A DNA stretch of 64,000 nucleotides. It comes from Morinoia aosen (Eukaryota; Arthropoda; Malacostraca; Amphipoda; Talitridae). Below, piece by piece: positions 23,492 to 37,677 of the stretch. How positions within the stretch are numbered: position 1 is the first letter of the stretch; every line of letters starts with the position of its first letter. The notes below the pieces were generated by a model, which ran no database searches, was not told the DNA's origin, and saw nothing but the letters and a program-made list of their open reading frames with translations. A program made the position numbers and the translations under genes. Location: positions 35,089,732 to 35,153,731 of the forward strand of contig CM059572.1 in the NCBI GenBank assembly GCA_030386875.1. Direction: 5' to 3'.

Positions 23492-23764
23492 CACGGTAGA
23501 GGAAACAAGGTTGGGTCAATTCTATGGGAGAAAATACACCTTCTCTTGTTCGGCTACCCAATAAAAAGGCTTTATTTCAAACAAACTTTATGACGTCACC
23601 AAAACGCCATGTCGTTAGGCCAATAGTGGAGCCAGATATGGTGGTAGCAGTGCTACCAGACGCAATATGAGAGCTGCTATTGGTTCGTTGCCGTGATGTC
23701 TGCTAAATCACGCCGTCAACGAAAAAAAAACTACTTTGAACCTACCTTGTTTCCTCTACCTTAG
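23492..23764 (+). mobile_element. 270-bp MITE family, copy A
   Basis: Terminal inverted repeats of about 24 bp start CACGGTAGAGGAAACAAGGT. The right end is eroded (CTTAG instead of CGTG), and no target duplication is visible. The interior shares several blocks with copies B and C, including CCAATAG boxes and a TGACGTCA palindrome at 23591-23598. It has no coding capacity. Confidence 0.85.
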
Positions 23765-25140
23765 TTATAACGCAAGGGAAATGAATAAGAACTGCTAAAT
23801 TTACCGATGGAAATTCCCACCCACGAGAAATTTCATATTTGGTATCGAAATGAAATAATGCATAAAATATTCATAGCGTAAGTTCATATACAATTTAAGC
23901 CCCGTCCAGACCTTGCGTTACAATGTTGCTTGATGCCGCTTAGACGAACTGCAGATTGCTCTCCGACCGCTCGGGAAGAAGATTTTTCAAGCCCACCACG
24001 GAGTTGAACGCACACGATCGCTGTCGTATGCATGGCCAGTCAGTGTGATCGCAGAAGGCATTGAGGATGGTTGCAGCGCTCCGCGATCTCTCCGCGGCTA
24101 TGGTCTGCAGCTGCGCCCAGCGCATCGTCGTTATTAAACATCCTTCCCTTCTAATGTACTACGATAACCATTTATGAATAGCAATTAAGGATCTAAATCA
24201 TTTTTTAGGCTGCTGATAATGATAACTGATAACTGACTGCTAATGCAGTCAGTCAAGCCAGTCTGGTCATCAGCGGTTCTTTTGCAGCGCCACTCCGACG
24301 TCCAGAGGCAACATGGTAATGCAAGGTCTGGAGGGGGCTTTACTGAGGAGACGGAATACGATACAAACAGAGAGCTGTGCAAAAGAACGTATAAAGTTAC
24401 TAGTGATGCAAAAAGTGTAAGATTAACGCACAAAACCAAAGCCTTCAAATATGTCACAATTTCCAAGAGATCAAAGGAGTTAAGCCTCTCCAGCTTACAC
24501 AGCTGCTCCATTAGAACACTAAAAAAAAGACTGCGATATCGGCTTTTAAACTCTCAGACTCCATGAATCTGCCAGAGGACTGATGTGGAGTGCGAGAAAG
24601 GGAATCGAAAACTGCGGGGGCTTTCAACACTGCATCAGCGTTAGTTATGGATACGTTAATGCTTTGCAAGACGGAGGTTTGAGCCGAGTGTTAACTCGTG
24701 GACTGTGTGAACTATGTCACATAAATTGTTGTGCATTTACCTGGACAACATCTTTGTGCTTGGTAATGCTTGTTGACGAATGAATGTAAAAGAAGCGTTT
24801 TTTAACGTCGACGAAAGTTACTTACTCGAAAGTTACTGACACCATCTCGCCGCCAATAACAAAACCCCGTAAAATTGGTATTTTTTGGTGCAATGTTAAG
24901 GTATAACCTTCAGGTAAACATCTACAAGCTCAACTCAACTTCTACGAACGTAAATTATTTATTTAACTGAGACTATTTTGTGTTCGTAAAATCTGAGAAT
25001 CGCATAAATGATGTAGGAGGGCTCGAAGATGGACTTTATGAGCTGATGTAGTCATGATCTCATAACTTGAATTTCACTTGCGAGGTATTTTTTTAGCGTT
25101 GGCAAGTCTTGGCTAGCTGTCACAAATGCGCTATGTGGAA
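23765..25140. other. Unassigned intergenic sequence
   Basis: A G+C-richer patch at 23900-24600 has short open frames on both strands (for example 24243-24566 + and 24185-24511 -) without recognisable domains. I see no supported gene. Confidence 0.35.
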
Positions 25141-25530
25141 ATGCTGCTCATAATATCTAAATGCTGCTCATAATATCTAAATGCTGCACATAATATCTAA
25201 GTGCTGCACATAATATCTAAGTGCTGCTCATAATATCTAAATGCTGCTCATAATATCTAAATGCTGCTCATAATATCTAAATGCTGCACATAATATCTAA
25301 GTGCTGCACATAATATCTAAGTGCTGCACATAATATATAAGTGCTGCACATAACATCTAAGTGCTTCACATAATATCTAAGTGCTGCACATAATATCAAA
25401 ATGCTGCACATAATATCTAAGTGCTGCACATAATATCTAAGTGCTGCACATAATATATAAATGCTGCACATAACATCTGAATGCTACACATAAAATCTAA
25501 ATGCTACACATAACATCTAAATGCTGCACA
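25141..25530. repeat. 20-bp minisatellite, 19 full copies
   Basis: The unit ATGCTGCACATAATATCTAA is strictly 20 bp with substitutions only (CTCA/CACA, ATG/GTG). A decayed further unit sits at 25521-25540. The variants are clustered: CTCA units lie at the left and CACA units dominate the right. Confidence 0.95.
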
Positions 25531-25540
25531 AAGTATTTAG

Positions 25541-28500
25541 AGGCTAATTCCCAGTTTTAGTGACTTAAAGTGATCCGTTGTCCAGTTAGGACGCAGCTGA
25601 AGTGGTGTGCTGATAGGTACAGCGGACGCTTATTTTTTTATAGCGGGCGATTGGTTAAAAAGATTTATACAATAATGCAAGTAATCTGATGAAACAATCC
25701 CCTTCTGAGCAATACAGTTTTTAATTTCTTACGAAAATAGCAGTATACATGGTAAACGCATATGCAGGAAACTGAAAATGGTTGCCTTGCGGATTATTCT
25801 TTCATGATCTCACAGCATACTGTAAAATGGCGGTCGAGTATATTCGTATTAGGCTCTGGATCTCTCTAATTTTTCGAAAGTGACATTATAGTGCACTTTT
25901 ACAGCGAAAATGAGTGTATTAATTTACCAGTGAACTAAACCAAAGCCGCCAGTGCTAATTACTTCCTATCTATTCTTAAGAGCGTGACACGAAAAGTATA
26001 AATAAACACACGACGGTCATTCTTAGTAGTAGATGAAGCTCATCAGTGTCACACTATGTAGTGTATTCGTACCGTCAAATGTTATGGCTTTATTTTCAAG
26101 TTGGAGCAATTGATTCGTAAAAATGGTTTTTAAATGAACACGAGAAACAGTCTTAGATGTAGCCGTGCTCGTGTTCAAAGAAATTGAATCGTGTATCTGT
26201 GATACTGATCTAACCTTATGTTTCTACAGCGTGACAGACGGAAAGGAAAACGCCGATTTCATAACGAGTAAGAAATGGTACAAAAATAGTACAACACAAA
26301 GTCAAGGGCCAAACACACGCATTTTTGACGAGTTACGTGAAAACAATTAGCAGGTATCAAAAACTTAAACCTTTCGGGGGGCAAGGGGATTGCCTAACGC
26401 GTGAGCTGTAAATACCGACAACGAACAAACAGGGGAGAGCAGTCAGTGCGGAGGCAAGTTTGCACTGGGCGCACTCGTAGTGTCGTCGCAAATTGAGTCC
26501 CAATGCTCACCACTTGAAGGGGGCCGCCTGTACAACACAAAACTGGCAGAATTTTTCACGGATGACGCTCATCTGATAGGTACAAGCACAATGTGCAAGA
26601 GATGGCCTGCGTGGTGCTTGCGACTAGTACTTGCTCGTGGTTTGTCTTTTTCGTGGCCTTGTCGACGTGCTTGCTGCACCACTGATGGTTAATTTTCTGC
26701 CATTGAATATTGCGTGTTTTTACAAGCGACGTCCAGTTCTATGCCTGGTTCACGTGTTATAAGCAACTACGAAGTATTTTTTCATGTAAATTACTCTTTA
26801 AAAACTGCTGCGCTGCTCAAATTTAATAAGAAAAAACGGAAACTCATGGATTTTGACTACAAAAAATACCACAGAGCGTTACAGCGTTACTGAGTCGAAA
26901 GGTGAACATACGTTACCGACTGTAATATCGTGACGACAGAAATTGTTTGAATATATTTTCATTGCGCATGTGTGCTAATTTTCTGCCATATATTACCCAC
27001 TTGTTTTACAGCACACATCACACTACCGAGACTATGGTTCTATTTAACGCTCCCCTCAAGCTACGGTCTCCATCACGTTGGCAATTACAGCAGCTGGAGG
27101 ACGGGCGTCTTCATTATAGAGCCCAAGAAGACATCTGAAGCAGCGGTATTGCTTGCAATCCTTCCTTCGTATGTCAGCGCGGGAGTCAATCAAGCGTGAA
27201 GTACTCAGTCTTCCGAGCCGTGTGGGGACTAGTGGAACATTTGCGCTCGCCTATCTGACGAGGCGCAGCTCTCTCTATGTTGTGTGCGACCGTGAGGTGT
27301 GTGGTTGTGTCGGTTGTTACGTTGAGATTGTGTGGTGTTGCACTGAGTGTGTGTGTGGTGATGTACTGAATGTTTGTGGTATTGTGTGATGTTACCCTGA
27401 GTGTTACACTGTGTGTTGCACAGTTACACAGTATTATATGATTACGTTATAATTTTATTTTGCTGTTCTGACTAGAGGTCCCCTCTAGTCAGACTAGACT
27501 AGAGGAAGCTAGAAAGCCGTTTAATTAATGCCGGAAGTACGGCAGCGATACAGATTGAGGGAGAGCAGGCAAATTACAATGTATAAAATGTACTGAAAGA
27601 TGCGAACACACCCAATCAACAGCGAAAGTTGAGCGATGACACACTTTAAGGAAATACAGCCCAAACATTACGCAGCAAAAAGATGCGATTTTGATGCAAA
27701 CACTGAGTACGGTCGAGGTGTAATTTTAAGTTGTGGGCTCAGCGAGCATAAGAAGTAACTCGTAAGCGCGTCTCTGAGAGCGGACTTGACTACAACTCTG
27801 CGCCGACGGCAGGTCTCGCGGAGTCTTCGGTCATAAGCTTGATGAGATAGAGGCCGAAACAGACCCGACTCCTGCCAAAAACCTCCTCAAAACTTGCACT
27901 ACAAGAGCACGTCAAAATATGGCCGAAAACACGTCGCTTCCGGGCTTGAAAAGTGCATTCAAGAATGGTTTAAAACTTACTCTTCTTCTCATGAGTCTGA
28001 AATGAAGGCTGATTCACAGCGAGCATATTTTTTTGGACGTGTGGAGAACTTTGTTGGAGGCTCAGTGTCAGACACGGAATTTTGTTCAAAACAATCCCGG
28101 CGCTTCCATAACGAAGACGGGAGTGCATAAAAGAGCGCCTCCATTTTGTGTGTTTCCTTAGAGAATTCTGACATGCTGCATTCAAGTGCAAATCAACGGC
28201 CGAGTTCCTGAAGACAGAGCACGTGTGTGTTATTTTTAAAGAGTGTTCATTTTGCATTATGAAGTATGATGAGAGTTGCTTTAAAAACTAGAAGCATTAA
28301 GAACTCGACAAAAATATCTCTATTCAACAGTGGTATAATTTGACATGAATATCAAAGAATCCCACGGAAATTTCATTTAAGAAAACTACTGGAGTATCTA
28401 CGGTGCAAATAAATTTAGTTTAAGAATACGGTCAGATTGGCTGCGCAAATGTCATCGTTGAATTTGTAAGATGTGCTCATCACTTATTGATGTATCATCC

Positions 28501-30939
28501 TGCACGAAAAGACGAGTAGATTACTTCGCATCTAGTTTTGTAACTTTCGGACGATTATAAAGATAATGACAATGAAACCCGCTGATGTTATAAGCTTATT
28601 TCAGAAACAAATTTATTTTTGATAATAATCTACTTCTATCAGTCTTTTTATTTTTTAGAATTTGAGATTAATCTGAGGCACACGAAAATAGCTTGATCAT
28701 TTCAGTTGGCGTAAAACTCGTCATATAAATTATCTGTGTTGCTATTGGCCAAATTTTTAAGTAGACTGCACAGTTAAGATTCGCCGTCGGCGTCTGCGAA
28801 GATTTGTGCACAGAAACAAGGCATACATTTTGGCAGGTCAGGGCAGGTAGATGTCAAGACTGCTGTATGGCTGCACAAAATTGCGCCGTTTCACGCAAAT
28901 TATTTGTGCTTGACGTAGCTTCTGAGATCAGATGGAAATTTTAGCAAAGCTAGCCACTTGAATTTTTGATGGCCTTCTCTGTTCACGATTTCTATTTTCA
29001 AATGTATACTAGGGTGGAGCAGCCCCTCATCTGTCAAATGAATCTTATGAGATAATTAAAGAATGTAGTTTCAGAGAGGTATTGGCGTTTGATGCTGTCT
29101 CTGTTGAATTCCTCTAGCTGAATAATAAAAAATGGTTCAAGTAAGTGATCCATGATTGTTCCGATAGTGGTTCTCGGCATGCCACGAACTGGGTTATTTA
29201 AAAGAAAATATAAGCACATCGTTTTGAGTCGTGAGTAAATATTTATTTTCTTATAGTTCAGAAACAAGAAGAAATGATTTATTTGCTTAAGAGTGCTGCC
29301 TAATGATGCTGTAGGATTGGTCACTGTTACAAAAAAACATTTAAATTTTAAACGATCCTAATTGTTGAATGAATGGATGATATGCGATTAAAGGGTAGTT
29401 ATTTATCTCTCAGGGTAATGCCTGTTTGTTGATTATACTTGATTATAAGCCAGTTCGACATTACACAAATTGTTCTGGCGGTCAAGCAATCAGCACTCAC
29501 TGTTTTAAAAATCGAACATCCGTTTGCAAAGTTTGACTCTCAAATTTCTTTTTTCAAAAAATGTCCTGTTTTCTTACACTTTATGTTTTTATATCTGAAC
29601 TTTCAATAGTTTCTGATAATATTTTGCCGACATTTTTGGATGTGATAACAGTTTTTGGATATGAGTTTGTACTCTCGAAATTTTAAAAATTAAGGTAACA
29701 TAGTGAGCTTTCTGTTGACAACCTATCCGCGGCACTGCGTGCTGGCAGCTGTGATGCTCGTCAATAAACAATCACTGAGTGAACAGAAGATTTATTGAAC
29801 AAGGGTGCCTTGTAAAGTGAGCTGCGGAAAATCATGATTAAGTAGCAACAATTTCCTAGACATGATGACGTGTGACCCAAATGACGTTCAGTACATTGTA
29901 AAATTTTTCCTCCATCCAGGAGCAAGACGCTCGAACACTTAAATAATTGAAAGCTGAGCTCTTAAATGAAATTTAACTTCGTGGTTTGAATTTGATACCT
30001 GCAGGGCTCTCAAGCTCTGCCTTCGACATGATCGAAAGTAACAAAATAAAGTCAAGAACCTATAAAATTTCGAAACTAAATAAAATACCTTCGACGGCGA
30101 TGGAAACAACACTCCACTTAAATTGTAACTTGATCAAGTACATAGATGCGACCGCACGTCATGAATATTTACACATTATTTTTTCATGAAGGTTACATCA
30201 AAAACATGCTGTTATTTATTCAATTCTAGAGACTTGAAAACCATTTCCTGATACCAAGCAGCTTCAAAAAATGCATTTTCTTTTTGACATTAATTCATAT
30301 CGATATTTGTTTTTTCGTTTGCGGGCCACATGTTTTGCCTGGACAAGCAAATATTTTCAAGAGTTTGACGGTCCTCACATGTCCCCCATTCCTTGTTTTC
30401 CTTCGCTCTGGAGATCACGAGAGGAGCGTCGGACGGACCAGAAAAAGGAAATTCCTGTTCTTTTGCCAACAAATCATAAAAATACAAAGTTGGGCGTGGC
30501 CATAGGAGCAGGGAGTTACGGTTCTTGTATGGTTCGCGAAAAGACGCACTGAAAAAATATTGGTAGAGTTAACTTAAGGAGCGAATCGTCCTTTGAAAAT
30601 CCATAGCTTAGATAGATTGTTTAACCTATTGGAAGGAATTAATCTGAAGGTAGAATTTTTTTAATCATGTCCAGCGAATGATTTTTGATTTTTCAAATAT
30701 TTCACTGAAGAGTTTTTGAAATGTTGTAACCCAAGAATAGAGAGAAATTGACCTCATTATGCTTACTTTTTACTCCCTTTTGCGTAAAATTTACCCCATT
30801 TACCTATAGTAAGCAGTTTTCCTCGTTTATACGTGTTATGAATACTTGGAATCTATAGTCATGTAAACGTGACGGAAAAGCCCATAAAGCGCACGCTGCC
30901 GTCACGCTCCGAGTGCCAGGATGGGAAACAATGCTGAAT
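25541..30939. other. Long unassigned intergenic region
   Basis: No gene is recognised. It contains a TG-rich tract near 27290-27420 and a short perfect hairpin at 27467-27493. Small open frames such as 27894-28130 (+) and 29034-29324 (-) show no domain or supporting splice sites. Confidence 0.4.
27467..27493. repeat. Perfect 12-bp inverted repeat, 3-bp loop
   Basis: TCTGACTAGAGG and CCTCTAGTCAGA flank TCC. A further partial copy (CTAGACTAGAGG) follows at once. Confidence 0.8.
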
Positions 30940-31325
30940 AGTTCACAGCACGCTGCCCTGCAGACATGGAATTTCATTTCTGAATCCTTATAACTAAATT
31001 AATGCACAAAATGTCAAATGGTCTACAGCAATCTTCTCTAGGGACAGAGAACTTTATTTACACTTCTTAATGACTAAATTTAGGGGAAGAAAGTTGATTT
31101 GTCAATGGAATTTTACCCAAGGGACACAGAATTTTATTTCTTTTTCCTACTAGCTTAATTTATCTACAAAAATAGTGAATAGGATATGGCAAAATATCGA
31201 ATAGTCTACTGCACATAATTTTATTTCTTTTGCGTAATAGCTAAATTTATCTACAAAATTATCGAATAGACACTGATAAAATATCGAATAGCCATTAGCA
31301 AATAATTTTATATTCTATTTCAATA
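30940..31325. repeat. Diverged tandem repeat, about 85-95 bp units, four copies
   Basis: Blocks recur in order: CAGAATTTTATTTCTTTT, TAGCTAAATTTATCTACAAAA, ATATCGAATAG, CTACAGCA/CTGCACA. Unit length varies, so boundaries are approximate. Confidence 0.7.
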
Positions 31326-32095
31326 TTACAAAAATTTATGTACTGTATACCTGAATGAGACAAATGATGAGCCTTAGAGCGCAATATGCCGTCAGGAAGC
31401 GCCTTACACTTCTCACGTAGACCTTATATTTCAGGACTTTATACCTGATACTTACCGGAAAGTTGCTGAAGACAATTATAAGTATTTTTAACGTCACAAA
31501 AACATTTAAATATTTGTATTTACGGTGGTTGACGTTGTGTCACTTTTAAACAATCTCATCCGCAAACTTATATAGATGTGTTAGAAAGTGAATGTTTATG
31601 AAAATTAATTATTAAAAATAAATGTTTTTAAATATCGAGTAGTATTTTTCTACGATTGAACTTCTATAAAAAATCGTGTTCCCCTCTGCGCTAGCAACAA
31701 ATTCGCAAGTCACAAAAGTTATCAAATGTTCTTCGTGCTTTGCGCGCTCCGACCTGCGGGCAAGCAGCTTATTGAGCAGACGTGACGCGAGCGGTGAGCG
31801 ATAGTCCAATGATGCTAAGAGTGGCGCTAAAAAATGCTCTCAGCAGCCTCGCTGCTGTTGAATTGTTGGTAGAAAAGTTTATTCTTTATATCTAAATAGC
31901 CTCATTTATTCGCTTATTCATAGAATGGAAAAGTATAAGAGCTCCTTGAGAGAAGAGTTCTTTTGGGTAAGAGCATTTTGCAAGTCTTCGAGAAAAGACT
32001 TGCAAGTACCTTAGAAGCACTGCGTTATCCATCGACTGCTAAAAATACAAAATCTAAAGAGCTTCTACAAGCGAGTACAAACTAAATCTGCTTGT
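31326..32095. other. Unassigned intergenic sequence
   Basis: AT-rich; no gene or repeat supported. Confidence 0.4.
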
Positions 32096-32323
32096 ATATT
32101 GCAAAATTCCCTTACAAATACCCACGTACCTAGCAACTAATAAAATCAAAGAGTGTGATGACTGCATCACAGACTACTTCATGAGATCTCGTTGCAGAAC
32201 GTACTAGTATTTTGCAAAGTTCCCTTACAAATACCCCCGTACATAGCAACTAATAAAATCAAACAATGTGATGACTGCACCACTGACTTCTTCATGAGAT
32301 CTCGCTGCAGAACATCTCGCCAT
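32096..32323. repeat. 115-bp tandem duplication, two copies
   Basis: Both copies run from GCAAA-TTCCCTTACAAATAC to TTCATGAGATCTCG(T/C)TGCAGAAC and differ by about a dozen substitutions. Confidence 0.9.
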
Positions 32324-34692
32324 TTCAAATCTCGCCATTTCAAATTCTAAATTTGAAATATTGAGTGATCATTGCTTGTTTTGGCTATTTATATGAAATA
32401 ATGCAGCAAGTGTTAGTTCTCAGTTATGAAATTTGATCAATATAACTGAATCTGAGTTCCCATCGTTCAGCAGGGAAATTTTTAGGAAATATCATAAACT
32501 ATTGACTTTACAGTTCTAAGCGTAAAATAATTGAACACATTCATGAATTACAAAAAAGAGTGTGGAAAGTATAAGTTGCGTACTTTGTGCCGACTTGCAT
32601 AATGACTTCCGAAACGAAATGTGTTCTTCAGTTGCTTCATTTCCTTCAGTTTTAGCAGAGAGTTACTGCAGAGAGTTTTGAGGAACACGCAATTAAAGTT
32701 AACTCCTGACCTCCTTAAATTGTTCACCACGTTTTTTTAATCGCAGAAAGTTTTCATAAACGGGAAACAATTCAAAACTGCATCGAATGTAACCGCTATT
32801 TCAATTTGTCTTTCATGTTTGGCGCATGTCGAGCATTTCACATTTTTGTGGGAACTGGATGGCTTTCTTGAAGCTTTTCCATATATTTTGTGGAATAAAA
32901 TCTCGAAAATTCTAATCCAGCGATGCCTAGTACTGACAAAAGGGCATTTTCTGTGTCAATAATTCCGTTGACGATTATCGTGATGATATTAACCTTTTTA
33001 ATGTAATGCATTTGCAAAAATTTTTATGATAAGTGTGATGATATTGATATTTTTAACGTACATATTATATTTCTTAAAGTTGTACATCATGTCTTACCTG
33101 AAAGTGCTAAAAATAATCATGATATATACACAACTAAACGAAACTTTATGGGTGATTTTTTGGCAGAACCGGTTCTGAGGTGGACTGTGAATAGTCTGAC
33201 ATAGAATTCTATCATAACACAGGGAAGGAAAAAATATGTCGAAAATATTGCTGAAATTAATGGGAACAGTTACCCGACTGTGAAACAGTACGTCTCCTTG
33301 GTAAAGCCAGGTAATTTTTGAGCTGAAGCATAGACGAGTGGGTCAGGAAAGTCCTAAATAGTGAGAGCTTGAAGGCCGCTGCCTCAGAATACAAACCGCA
33401 AACACAATTCAAGCCCCAAAACTTGCGGAGTCAGCCTTGTGAGTTTGACGTGTCTGCCGCGTTCACAGTCAAGGTTTTCCAGGAGTTCTGCTGCAAAAAA
33501 TGAACTAAACACAAGGAAGTGTTAGAATAAACTTCATCTTTAGGATTGTATCGAAAAAGCATCTTTTTCTACAATATTTGGGCCGTCATAAGTAGAAGTA
33601 GTAAAAGGGCTCACTAGCGTTTGGGTAGTCGTATCTAGTCGCACGGCACGAGTTGCTTCAGAGGTTTTAATTTCACCAGCTTTCTTCAGGCGTTCGAAAC
33701 TTCGACGCTTTCGAAGAATCTGTAACGAGCAAGGCTCCAGAATAGATTCACTTTGAATAAATTTCACTACATACAATCGAGCTCAAATTACAAAAATCTT
33801 CTTCATAAGGTGACGAAATTGACTTTTCTTCTCGCAAATGAAATAAAGCTCATTGGAGTTTTTTGTTGTTTTCTCAGCGACGAATTCCAAAAAGGTTTAT
33901 CAGAATCTTCTTTCAAGAAGCTGAGAACAATGAGGCAAAGTCGCCGCTAACGAAACTCAATCCTTGCCTCCAAAACAAAACCCTTGTCACGCTTTCTTCT
34001 AAGTTTTTCCAAGGCAACGTACATTCTTTTAATGCTTGAGAATTGTTAGTGCGCAGAGACGCGGAGTCTTAATGAACCTTTGAAGAGCCGCCGCACCTCA
34101 GCTTGTTTTTCTGCGATGTGGCAAATTCTTTCGCTCATAAAACTCTGCTACTGTTTAGGAAAATTTTGGAGCAAATTATTTAGCTGGAAAAAACGCTGGG
34201 ATGTGAAGGAAAAAATTTAAAAAACGCTATTCGTGCCAAGCTCGAAAAATAACCAAATATAGAACACCAACAAACACGGCTTTTAAAGAGCAATGAACTT
34301 TATTTCAAACGCAGTGTTGTTCAGCCGTTGCTGAGCCAAGTGCTGGGAGTGAAACCTGATGATTCAATTTTGATAAATTTATCTAGGAGCGATTAAACTT
34401 ACGAGCTCGCTCACAGAACGTTGATTTACAGCTGTAAAAAACCTCTTGCCCTGAAATACTGTCGTTTCAAATGTACACTCACCGTTTCAAAGGCTGGTTA
34501 GGTAAATTGTTCTTCAGCATTTAAATGGTCATTTTAACGGTTACATGAGAATGAGATATCTGCTAATGTATCTCCGATACGTGAAGTTTTGGGTGCTGTT
34601 TAGGATGATTTTAACGGGTCGCTAGGAAAGCTCAAATAGAAAAATATCCAGGAGAATTTCTTGTTAATTTGAACGCCAAAAGGCGTGTGCTG
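32324..34692. other. Unassigned intergenic sequence
   Basis: An open frame at 33540-33776 (-) has a protein-like mix (ILRKRRSFERLKKAGEIKTS) but no clear splice signals or similarity. Nothing else is supported. Confidence 0.35.
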
Positions 34693-37677
34693 TGATGGGT
34701 AAATATGACGTACGTGATGGACAAGGTGATGTAGGTGATTGACGATGTGATGTAGGTGATGGGCAGTGGGATGTAGGTGATGGACAATGTGATGTAGGTG
34801 ATGGGCAGTGGGATGTAGGTGATAGATGATGTGATGTAGGTGATAGACCATGTGATATAGGTGATGGGCAGTGGGATGTAGGTGATGGGCAGTGGGATGT
34901 AGGTGATAGACGATGGGATGTAGGTGATGGACAATGTGTTGTAGGTGATAGAGGATGTGATGTAGGTGATGGGCAGTGTGATGTAGGTGATAGATGATGT
35001 GATGTAGGTGATGGATGATGTGATGTAGGTGATAGACGATGTGATGTAGGTGATAGATGATGTGATGTAGGTGATGGGCAGTGTGATGTAGGTGATAGAT
35101 GATGTGATGTAGGTGATAGACAATGTGATGTAGGTGATAGACGATGTGATGTAGGTGATGGGCAGCGGGATGTAGGTGATAGACGATGTGATGTAGGTGA
35201 TGGGCAGTGGGATGTAGGTGATGGGCAATGTGATGTAGGTGATGGGCAGTGGGATGTAGGTGATGGGCAGTGTGATGTAGGTGATAGACAGTGTGATATA
35301 GGGGATAGACGATGTGATGTAGGTGATGGGCAGTGTGATGTAGGTGATGTGCAATGTGATGTAGGTGATGGGCAATGTGATGTAGGTGATGGGCAGTGGG
35401 ATGTAGGTGATGGGCAGTGGGATGTAGGTGATAGATGATGTGATGTAGGTGATAGACAATGTGATGTAGGTGATAGACAATGTGATGTAGGTGGTGGATA
35501 AGGCGATGTAGGTGATAGATGATGTGATGTAGGTGATAGACGATGTGATGTAGGTGATAGACAATGTGATGTAGGTGGTGGACAATGTGATGTAGGTGAT
35601 AGACGATGGGATGTAGGTGATGGGCAGTGTGATGTAGGTGAAGGATAATGTGATGTAGGTGATAGACGATGTGATGTAGGTGATAGACGATGTGATGTAG
35701 GTAATGGGCAGTGTGATGTAGGTGATGGATAATGTGATGTCGGTGATAGACAATGTGATATAGGTGATAGACCATGTGATGTAGGTGATGGGCAGTGTGA
35801 TATAGGTGATGGGCAATGTGATGTAGGTGATGGCCAATGTGATGTAGGTGATGGGCAATGTGATGTAGGTGATGGGTAGAGGTATGTAGGTGATGGGCAG
35901 TGGGATATAGGTGATGGGCAATGTGATGTAGGTGATGAGCAGTGGGATGTAGGTGATGGGCAATGTGATGTAGGTGATGAGCAGTGGGATGTAGGTGATG
36001 AACGACGTGATGTAGGTGATGGGTAGTGGGGTGTAGCTGATGGGCAATGTGATGTAGGTGATGGGCAGTAGGATGTAGGTGATGGGCAGTGGGATGTAGG
36101 TGATGGGCAATGTGATGTAGGTGATGGGCAGTGGGATATAGGTGATGGGTAGTGGGATGTAGGTGATGGGCAGTGGGATGTAGGTGATGAGCAGTGGGAT
36201 GTAGGTGATGAACGACATGATGTAGGTGATGGGTAGTGGGGTGTAGCTGATGGGCAATGTGATGTAGGTGATGGGCAGTAGGATGTAGGTGATGGGTAGT
36301 GGGATGTAGGTGATGGGCAGTGGGATGTAGGTGATGGGTAGTGGGATGTAGGTGATGGGCAGTGGGATGTAGGTGATGGGCAATGTGATGTAGGTGATGG
36401 GCAGTGGGATATAGGTGATGGGTAGTGGGATGTAGGTGATGGGCAGTGGGATGTAGGTGATGAGCAGTGGGATGTAGGTGATGGGCAATGTGATGTAGGT
36501 GACGAGCAGTGGGATGTAGGTGATGGACGATGTGATGTAGGTGATGGGTAGTGGGATGTAGGTCATGGGCAATGTGATGTAGGTGATGGGCAGTGGGATA
36601 TAGGTGATGGGTAGTGGGATGTAGGTGATGGGCAGTGGGATGTAGGTGATGGGCAGTGGGATGTAGGTGATGGGCAGTGGGATGTAGGTGATGGGCAGTG
36701 GGATGTAGGTGATGGACGATGTGATGTAGGTGATGGGTAGTGGGATGTAGGTGATGGGCAATGTGATGTAGGTGATGGGCAGTGGGATATAGGTGATGGG
36801 TAGTGGGATGTAGGTGATGGGCAGTGGGATGTAGGTGATGGGCAGTGGGATGTAGGTGATGGGCAATGTGATGTAGGTGATGGGCAGTGGGATGTAGGTG
36901 ATGGGCAGTGGGATATAGGTGATGGGTAGTGGGATGTAGGTGATGGGCAGTGGGATGTAGGTGATGGGCAGTAGGATGTAGGTGATGAGCAGTGGGATGT
37001 AGGTGATGGACGATGTGATGTAGGTGATGGGTAGTGGGATGTAGGTGATGGGCAATGTGATGTAGGTGATGGGCAGTGGGATATAGGTGATGGGTAGTGG
37101 GATGTAGGTGATGGGCAGTGGGATGTAGGTGATGGGCAGTGGGATGTAGGTGATGGGCAATGTGATGTAGGTGATGGGCAGTGGGATGTAGGTGATGGGC
37201 AGTGGGATATAGGTGATGGGTAGTGGGATGTAGGTGATGGGCAGTGGGATGTAGGTGATGGGCAATGTGATGTAGGTGATGGGCAGTGGGATGTAGGTGA
37301 TGGACGATGTGATGTGGGTGATGGGCAGTATGATGTAGGTGATAGACGATGTGATGTAGGTGATGGGCAGTGGGATGTAGGTGATGGACGATGTGATGTG
37401 TGTGATTGGCAGTATGATGTAGGTGATAGACGATGTGATGTAGGTGATGGGCAGTGGGATATAGGTGATGGACGATGTGATGTGGGTGATGGGCAGTATG
37501 ATGTAGGTGATAGACGATGTGATGTAGGTGGTGAGCAGTGGGATGTAGGTGATGGACGATGTGATGTAGGTGATGAGCAGTGGGATGTAGGTGATGGACG
37601 ATGTGATGTGGGTGATGGACGATGTGATGTGGGTGATGGGCAGTATGATGTATGTGATTAGCAATGTGAAGTAGGCC
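34693..37677. repeat. 21-bp minisatellite of about 3 kb (about 142 copies)
   Basis: The unit GATGTAGGTGATGGGCAGTGG varies at a few positions (GGGCAG/GGGCAA/GGGTAG/GACGAT/GATGAT). The left third mixes types, while the right two thirds shows higher-order blocks of about ten units. Since 21 is divisible by three and stop codons are absent, a 1015-codon frame (-, repeats like ITYIPLP) and a 391-codon frame both stay open. I treat both as artefacts. Confidence 0.95.

Noticed and set aside
25141-25530. CRISPR-like array
   Set aside because: Units are contiguous with no spacers, in eukaryotic DNA.
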